Below are positions 31,334 to 35,696 of a stretch of DNA of 35,696 nt, in pieces. The stretch spans positions 1 to 35,696 of the forward strand of contig CAYOPZ010000031.1 of the NCBI GenBank assembly GCA_964406005.1, given 5' to 3'. A model generated the notes under the pieces. That model worked only from the letters and a program-made list of their open reading frames with translations. It was not told where the DNA came from and did not search any database. The translations under genes were made by a program, and so were the position numbers. How positions within the stretch are numbered: the first letter of the stretch is position 1; each line of letters starts with the position of its first letter. The DNA comes from CAYOPZ01 sp964406005. Lineage in GTDB: Bacteria; Bacteroidota; Bacteroidia; Bacteroidales; SM23-62.

Positions 31334-33232
31334 TCACTGGAAACGCACCCCCATGATTACCACATCGTCGACCTGCTCGTGATTTCCCATCCAGTCGAGA
31401 ATTTTTTTTTCCAGAATATTTTTTTGAATAAGCATTGATTCCGGCTGGACCTCCAGAATATATTTTTGCAGTGTCTTATACTTCAGCTTCTTTCCTTTCT
31501 CACCGCCAAACTGGTCGGCGTACCCGTCTGAAAAAAGGTAGACAGTGTCGCCCGGGAGTATTTGAAGCGGGTGGTTGGTAAATGCTATATCCTTCCCGTA
31601 GGAATACCCAATGGGTATCCTGTCAGCCTTGTATTCGGTGATTTCGCCATTTCTTGCCAGGTACATCGGATTGTAGGCTCCTGCATACTGTAGTTCGGAA
31701 TTTTCCCGGTCAAACACACAGAGCCCCATATCTATCCCGTCCATTGTACCGCCCTGCGAATCAGTTTGTTTAAGGGCTTTTATGATCTCCTTCCTGAGGT
31801 CTTCCAGGATCCGGCCGGCTTCCAGGGTTTTGCGCTTATTGACAATCTCATCCAGAAACGCAATCCCCAGCATGCTCATGAAAGCTCCCGGCACCCCATG
31901 ACCTGTACAATCGGCTGCTGTGAAAATGATTTTTTCATCCACTTTTGTGCACCAGAAGAAGTCTCCGCTCACAATATCCCTGGGAAGGAAAAGAACAAAA
32001 TGTTCCGGCAAATATTCCTCCAACTCGGATTTTTGAGGTAAAAGGGCTGTCTGAATGCGACTGGCATAGTTGATGCTGTCGGTGATGGCCTTGTTTTTCA
32101 TATGAATCTCGTCGAAGGCCTCCTTTAATTCCACATTACGCAGTTGGAATATCTCTTTTTCACGTTCTGATTTTTCAATTGCAAAAGCTATTTGCTGGTT
32201 CTTCAGGCGATTCCCGGATTCTGAACTGTGCACCTCTTCCCGGACTTTATGGAACACTTTAAAATGGGAAAGTGCATTGGCAGGCTCATTCAGAAATCCA
32301 TATAATTCCGCCAGCGCATGATGGGCTTCAAACAACAGCGGTTTGGCCTGCAGGTCTTCTGCCATTGTAATGGTGTCCTGCAGGAACTTTAACGCTTCCC
32401 GATACTCCTTCAACCGAAGATGGGAACGTCCGAGTCCAAGAAAACATTGCAGGCGGCATCTTCTGTCAATATCCGTATGGTTACCCGGAAGATTTTTTTC
32501 ATAATACTCGATGGCCATCCTGTAATCCCCCATTTCCTCGTAGGTACTGGCCATTCCCAGATAGGTCCAGGGAATGGCTGACAGATGTCCCTCCCTTTGA
32601 CGTATTTCAAGGCTCTGCCGATAAAAATCCAGAGCTTTGTTGTACTCTTTATTCAGGGTGTAAACCCTGGCGATACGATTCAGCGAGGATGCCATGGCTT
32701 TGTCATCACCGGTTTCTGCACGGATATCCAGGCCCTCCCGGTAATGCTCAAGGGCCCTGTCATAATCATAAAGCCGGCTGTAAATGAGACCTATTACACT
32801 CAGCACCTCACCCTCAATTTCCCTGAAATCGTTCTCCCGGGCCAACTTTAGTGCATTCTGACAGTATTCCAGGCCGGTTGCATAGTCACCAAAACTCTCA
32901 TAGATATTGCCCATTAGATTCAACGCGATGGGCAAGCCTTTTTCATTCTCGTGCTTTCGAAAGAAACGAAGTCCCTTGCTAAGGCATTCAAGTGCATCCT
33001 GATTTTCTGAATCAAGGAAATGCACATAAGCAAGGTTCAGCATCCCATACGCTTTGCCCCGGCTGTATTTTGCATGTTCGGCAGCCTGAATTGCCTTTTT
33101 GGCATATTTAGCCGCAAGCGCAGCATCTTCATATCGTATTGACCAGCTATACTCATTCAAAAGATCAGTTTTTTCAACCCGATCCTTGACATATTTGAGC
33201 TTTGCTTTTAAGTCCCGTTCTGAAGCAGACAT
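31334..33232 (-). CDS. TPR-SpoIIE serine phosphatase (PP2C type)
   Basis: A 632-residue cytoplasmic signalling protein without membrane segment. Residues about 15-330 hold eight or so tetratricopeptide repeats (ALNLMGNIYESFGDYATGLEYCQNAL, SSLNRIARVYTLNKEYNKALDFYRQSL are typical). Residues about 340-390 form a coiled coil (EKSEREKEIFQLRNVELKEAF). Residues about 425-632 are a SpoIIE/PP2C phosphatase with the metal-binding DIVSGDFFW, FTAADCTGHGVPGAFMS, YLFSDGYADQFGG and VDDVVIMGVRF. Such proteins act on phosphorylated anti-anti-sigma or other Ser/Thr phosphoproteins, with the TPRs sensing a partner. It is divergent from the TolB-TPR gene. Both lie between the tRNA-Leu repeats. Confidence 0.9.
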   Translation of the reverse strand: MSASERDLKAKLKYVKDRVEKTDLLNEYSWSIRYEDAALAAKYAKKAIQAAEHAKYSRGKAYGMLNLAYVHFLDSENQDALECLSKGLRFFRKHENEKGLPIALNLMGNIYESFGDYATGLEYCQNALKLARENDFREIEGEVLSVIGLIYSRLYDYDRALEHYREGLDIRAETGDDKAMASSLNRIARVYTLNKEYNKALDFYRQSLEIRQREGHLSAIPWTYLGMASTYEEMGDYRMAIEYYEKNLPGNHTDIDRRCRLQCFLGLGRSHLRLKEYREALKFLQDTITMAEDLQAKPLLFEAHHALAELYGFLNEPANALSHFKVFHKVREEVHSSESGNRLKNQQIAFAIEKSEREKEIFQLRNVELKEAFDEIHMKNKAITDSINYASRIQTALLPQKSELEEYLPEHFVLFLPRDIVSGDFFWCTKVDEKIIFTAADCTGHGVPGAFMSMLGIAFLDEIVNKRKTLEAGRILEDLRKEIIKALKQTDSQGGTMDGIDMGLCVFDRENSELQYAGAYNPMYLARNGEITEYKADRIPIGYSYGKDIAFTNHPLQILPGDTVYLFSDGYADQFGGEKGKKLKYKTLQKYILEVQPESMLIQKNILEKKILDWMGNHEQVDDVVIMGVRFQ

Positions 33233-33499
33233 AATTTTTATCGTGGAAAATGTTCGAAACCGAGACTGCTATTGAACCTCAGCCAAGTATTAGTAAATCG
33301 AAATTTATGAAATTTTCATTAGTTATTACAAGTAACACAAGTGTATTGCCCCCCACTGAGGCGATTTCATTAGAGTAAATCATTAATGTTTTTTTACGTA
33401 ATCGATCCAAAGCAAAATAAAGTATAGGATATGACATCCAGATGGTTTAATTTTATTTATCCAAACCACTAAACCCTAATACGGCTAAATCTTTAGACT
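33233..33499. promoter_or_regulatory. Divergent promoter region of the two TPR genes
   Basis: 267 AT-rich bases between two divergent genes. Both promoters must be here, but no exact TTTG...TAnnTTTG pair was found and no palindrome stands out. Confidence 0.35.
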
Positions 33500-35482
33500 A
33501 TGACAATCTGGTCTGCAGAAGTCAAAGATCTTGAGAAGCTATACAATTCCTTTAAGGGCCGTCACACCAAACTGGATAAGGAACTGGATCGTCTGATCAA
33601 AACCGATGATGAGAATATGGTTTTGGTTTATTCAAGAAGATGTCTTGAGGTAATTATTACCGATCTGTGCGAGTGTGAACTGAAAAGGCCCCGGGGGACA
33701 GAACCGCTCAAGAGGATTATTGACAAACTGAATAAAGAAGAAATAGTTCCGCATAACATTATTGTCTCCATGCAGAACTTAAACAGCCTCTCAACCTTTG
33801 GTGCCCATCCCAAGGATTTCGATCCCGTGCAAGTAAAAACTGTACTGCTCGATCTGACAACCACACTCAAGTGGCACCTGAAGTATTTTGAAACTCTGGC
33901 TACTACTGTAACAGAACCGGGTGGTCCGGAAGAAACACGAAAAGAGCCTGCCGGTGTTAAAAAAGGAACTGCCACCCCCAAAAAACGGATCCTGCTGGCT
34001 TCTGCTATTGTAATCGTCTGTGCTGTCATTGTTGTAGCATTGATCCTGACGGATGTGATCAAAGGAGGAAAGGGTATAAAAGCTGGGAATATAAAATCCC
34101 TTGTTGTTCTTCCGTTTGATAATATTACTGGAAACGACTCGATTGATCACATCCTTTTAGGAATGCATAACTCATTAATACAGAATATGCAGCGTGTCAG
34201 CGGGTGGTCTATAAAGTGTAAAACAACAGCCCAAGCAATTAGGGATGCTAAGATGACGACAAGTGATATTGCTTCCCAGCTGAATGTGGATGCCTTGATT
34301 GAACCAGTTTTAGAGTGTTACGGTGACTCAATCTGTATGAATTATTCATTTGTCAGGATCAGACCGGAGGAAGATTATCTATTTACAGGCAGGTTCTGTG
34401 AGGAAATGAGCCAGATCCTGAATCTTAATAATAAAATTACAAAACAGGTTGCGGATAATATTATGTTAGAATTAACTCCCGATGAAGAGCGATTGCTGGC
34501 TGAATCAATGGTAGTTGATCCCGAAGCATACGATGCATTCCAGAAGGGGAATTACTACTGGGAGCAGCTCCATCCGGATTCACTCCGGAAGGGAATGGAG
34601 TGTTATCAATTGGCCATTGAAAAAGATCCGGACTGGGCACCTCCCTATGCAGGCATGGCCGGTGCCTGGCATTTGCAGGGATTCGGTGGTTTGATCCCCT
34701 GGAATCAAGCCCTGCCAAAGGTTTATCAATACCTGAACAGAGCCCTTGAGCTGGATCCTAATTCTGCTTATGCACACTATGTGGCAGCTGGTGTTGCGGT
34801 TTGGGCAGAATGGGACTGGGAGAAGGGAGAAGAGGAATTTCTTAAATCCCTTGAATTGAATCCAAATGATGCACTTTGCCATCTATACTATGCCCATCTG
34901 TTGATGAGCCTTCGCAGATTTGAGGAAGCAGTACTGCAGGCTGACCTGGGAAAGGAACTGGATCCGTTGGAACCTCTTGCACTTACCTTACATGGGGTTG
35001 TTATGTGGGATGCAGGGGATTGCGAATCAGCAATTTCAGATCTCAAAAAAGCCCTTTCAGTGAATCCGGATTTCGGCTATGCCAGAAATACCCTGGAAGG
35101 TTACTATTTTGATTGTGGGCAGTATGAAGAATGGATTGCATGGTGGAGACAGGTTGTATGCTGGAATGAGGAAATACAGGATACCATTGAAGAAGTCCTT
35201 CATAAACAGGGACACATCGCTGCTATAGAAAAGCTGATCATGATCAATTATGCGTATGGGAAACCAGGTTGCCAGATGGATGATTTTACCAAAGTTTTCC
35301 GGTATTTACAGGTGAAAGATTATGATAAAGCGCTGGATTACCTTGAAAAGGTATTTGAAGCGTCAAGTTCGAGCCTGCCCTATATTGCAACCAATTCATT
35401 TAGATATGAAGAATTGAAAGTCTACCCAAGGTATATTGAACTCCTCAAGAAAATGAACCTTCCCCTTCCAGAAACTGATTGA
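33500..35482 (+). CDS. DUF4145-like / TolB-like / TPR membrane protein
   Basis: A 660-residue inner-membrane protein. Residues about 1-135 form a helical DUF4145-like domain (SRRCLEVIITDLCE ... RIIDKLNKEEIVP ... NSLSTFGAHPKDF). One membrane helix lies at about 172-192. A TolB/FlgO-like N-terminal domain starts at KSLVVLPFDNIT (about 203) and includes IASQLNVDALIEPVLE. TPRs fill about 345-640 (MECYQLAIEKDPDWAPPYAGMAG, YLNRALELDPNSAYAHYVAAG). The TolB-TPR half is a common Bacteroidota module, often the output of adenylate-cyclase- or regulator-like proteins; a DUF4145 head is less usual. Function is unknown. It is divergent from the SpoIIE gene and ends at a bidirectional terminator. Confidence 0.8.
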   Translation: MTIWSAEVKDLEKLYNSFKGRHTKLDKELDRLIKTDDENMVLVYSRRCLEVIITDLCECELKRPRGTEPLKRIIDKLNKEEIVPHNIIVSMQNLNSLSTFGAHPKDFDPVQVKTVLLDLTTTLKWHLKYFETLATTVTEPGGPEETRKEPAGVKKGTATPKKRILLASAIVIVCAVIVVALILTDVIKGGKGIKAGNIKSLVVLPFDNITGNDSIDHILLGMHNSLIQNMQRVSGWSIKCKTTAQAIRDAKMTTSDIASQLNVDALIEPVLECYGDSICMNYSFVRIRPEEDYLFTGRFCEEMSQILNLNNKITKQVADNIMLELTPDEERLLAESMVVDPEAYDAFQKGNYYWEQLHPDSLRKGMECYQLAIEKDPDWAPPYAGMAGAWHLQGFGGLIPWNQALPKVYQYLNRALELDPNSAYAHYVAAGVAVWAEWDWEKGEEEFLKSLELNPNDALCHLYYAHLLMSLRRFEEAVLQADLGKELDPLEPLALTLHGVVMWDAGDCESAISDLKKALSVNPDFGYARNTLEGYYFDCGQYEEWIAWWRQVVCWNEEIQDTIEEVLHKQGHIAAIEKLIMINYAYGKPGCQMDDFTKVFRYLQVKDYDKALDYLEKVFEASSSSLPYIATNSFRYEELKVYPRYIELLKKMNLPLPETD

Positions 35483-35581
35483 GAATTATTCAAACGATAA
35501 GTATAATAATTACGACAGCTAACATAGGTATATTGGATGATAGAGAAGGGATTGAAAAAATCTTCATTAGAGAAAATAAAA

Positions 35582-35609
35582 GCCTCTTAATATCAAATGT
35601 TTAAGAGGC
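35582..35609. terminator. Bidirectional terminator between the TPR gene and tRNA-Leu
   Basis: GCCTCTTAA (35582-35590) and TTAAGAGGC (35601-35609) form a perfect 9-bp stem with a 10-base loop. GTTTT follows on the plus strand and TTTTATTTT on the minus strand, so it can end both the TolB-TPR transcript and the tRNA-Leu transcript. Confidence 0.85.
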
Positions 35610-35616
35610 GTTTTCT

Positions 35617-35642
35617 GTACCCGGAGTGGGACTTGAACCCAC
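35617..35642. repeat. 26-bp direct repeat, tRNA-Leu copy (att-like)
   Basis: The intact partner of the repeat at 30904-30929, made of the 3' end of the tRNA-Leu gene plus one base. The two copies are 4,713 bp apart. Confidence 0.75.
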
Positions 35643-35696
35643 ACGGCCATCACTGGCCACTGGATTTTAAGTCCAGCGTGTCTACCAATTCCACCA
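35618..35696 (-). tRNA. tRNA-Leu (TAA), 5' end cut by window edge
   Basis: Minus-strand tRNA: variable-arm (class II) cloverleaf with anticodon stem GCTGG(A)/(T)CCAGT around the loop CTTAAAA (anticodon TAA), a long variable arm GGCCAGTGATGGCC, T arm GTGGG-TTCAAGT-CCCAC and acceptor strand TCCGGGT with discriminator A. The first seven bases (expected ACCCGGA) lie beyond the window. No CCA is encoded. Its 3' end serves as the apparent insertion site. Confidence 0.94.

Noticed and set aside
1..35696. CRISPR array, rRNA genes or replication origin
   Set aside because: Looked for regularly spaced identical repeats, rRNA core sequences and clusters of DnaA boxes; none were seen.

Overview
The window looks like a scaffold from a Bacteroidota (Bacteroidetes) bacterium, probably a metagenome assembly because it carries a 100-N gap. 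Evidence seen: Bacteroidota-type promoter elements (TTTG / TAnnTTTG), few Shine-Dalgarno sequences, tRNA genes without encoded CCA, and families typical of the phylum (DUF5916, DUF5777, FecR with a DUF4974-like end, TPR-SpoIIE phosphatase, TolB-TPR proteins, MORN_2 lipoprotein).

Layout. 1-9.2 kb: an MscS channel; a two-gene unit of a possible Hsp20-like protein and an HtrA protease, ended by a perfect 16-bp hairpin; then a tight operon of MORN lipoprotein, TrkH/KtrB, TrkA/KtrA, an isoprenylcysteine-methyltransferase-like membrane protein and an e(P4)-type acid phosphatase; a convergent DoxX. 9.3-14.3 kb: a secreted alpha/beta hydrolase with an N-terminal beta domain, a GT87-like membrane glycosyltransferase, a cytoplasmic EEP-superfamily nuclease/phosphatase overlapped by a 49-codon ORF, an outer-membrane barrel and tRNA-Phe. 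14.4-20.7 kb: M16 peptidase, a CarH-like B12-binding MerR regulator, an ECF sigma factor, a VanZ-like protein and a large DUF5916 barrel. 20.7-24.3 kb: a five-gene minus-strand operon of two c-type cytochrome lipoproteins (one with thrombospondin type 3 repeats), a DUF5777 barrel, a YceI protein and an OB-fold protein, plausibly an envelope redox module. 24.5-26.5 kb: an M1 metallopeptidase broken by the gap.

26.5-35.7 kb is the accessory part and visibly more AT-rich at its start. It holds a winged-helix plus nucleotidyltransferase pair (AbiE-like toxin-antitoxin logic) with a canonical promoter and a 17-bp palindrome at the start point; an IS3-like transposase relict; an ECF sigma / FecR anti-sigma pair followed by a small secreted protein instead of a SusC transducer; a YedY-like molybdopterin oxidoreductase; and a divergent pair of TPR signalling proteins. 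The stretch ends in a tRNA-Leu(UAA) gene. The last 26 bp at its 3' end are repeated directly 4.7 kb away, and 12 bp of the same sequence occur once more 0.8 kb further on, as expected of successive insertions at a tRNA attachment site.

Most noteworthy: the tRNA-Leu repeats, the HTH-NTase unit with its operator, the cytochrome/DUF5777/YceI operon with two CX4CH haem motifs, the CarH-sigma pair without carotenoid genes, and two clusters of 11-bp-period GTTAAT repeats that resemble OmpR/PhoB-family binding sites.
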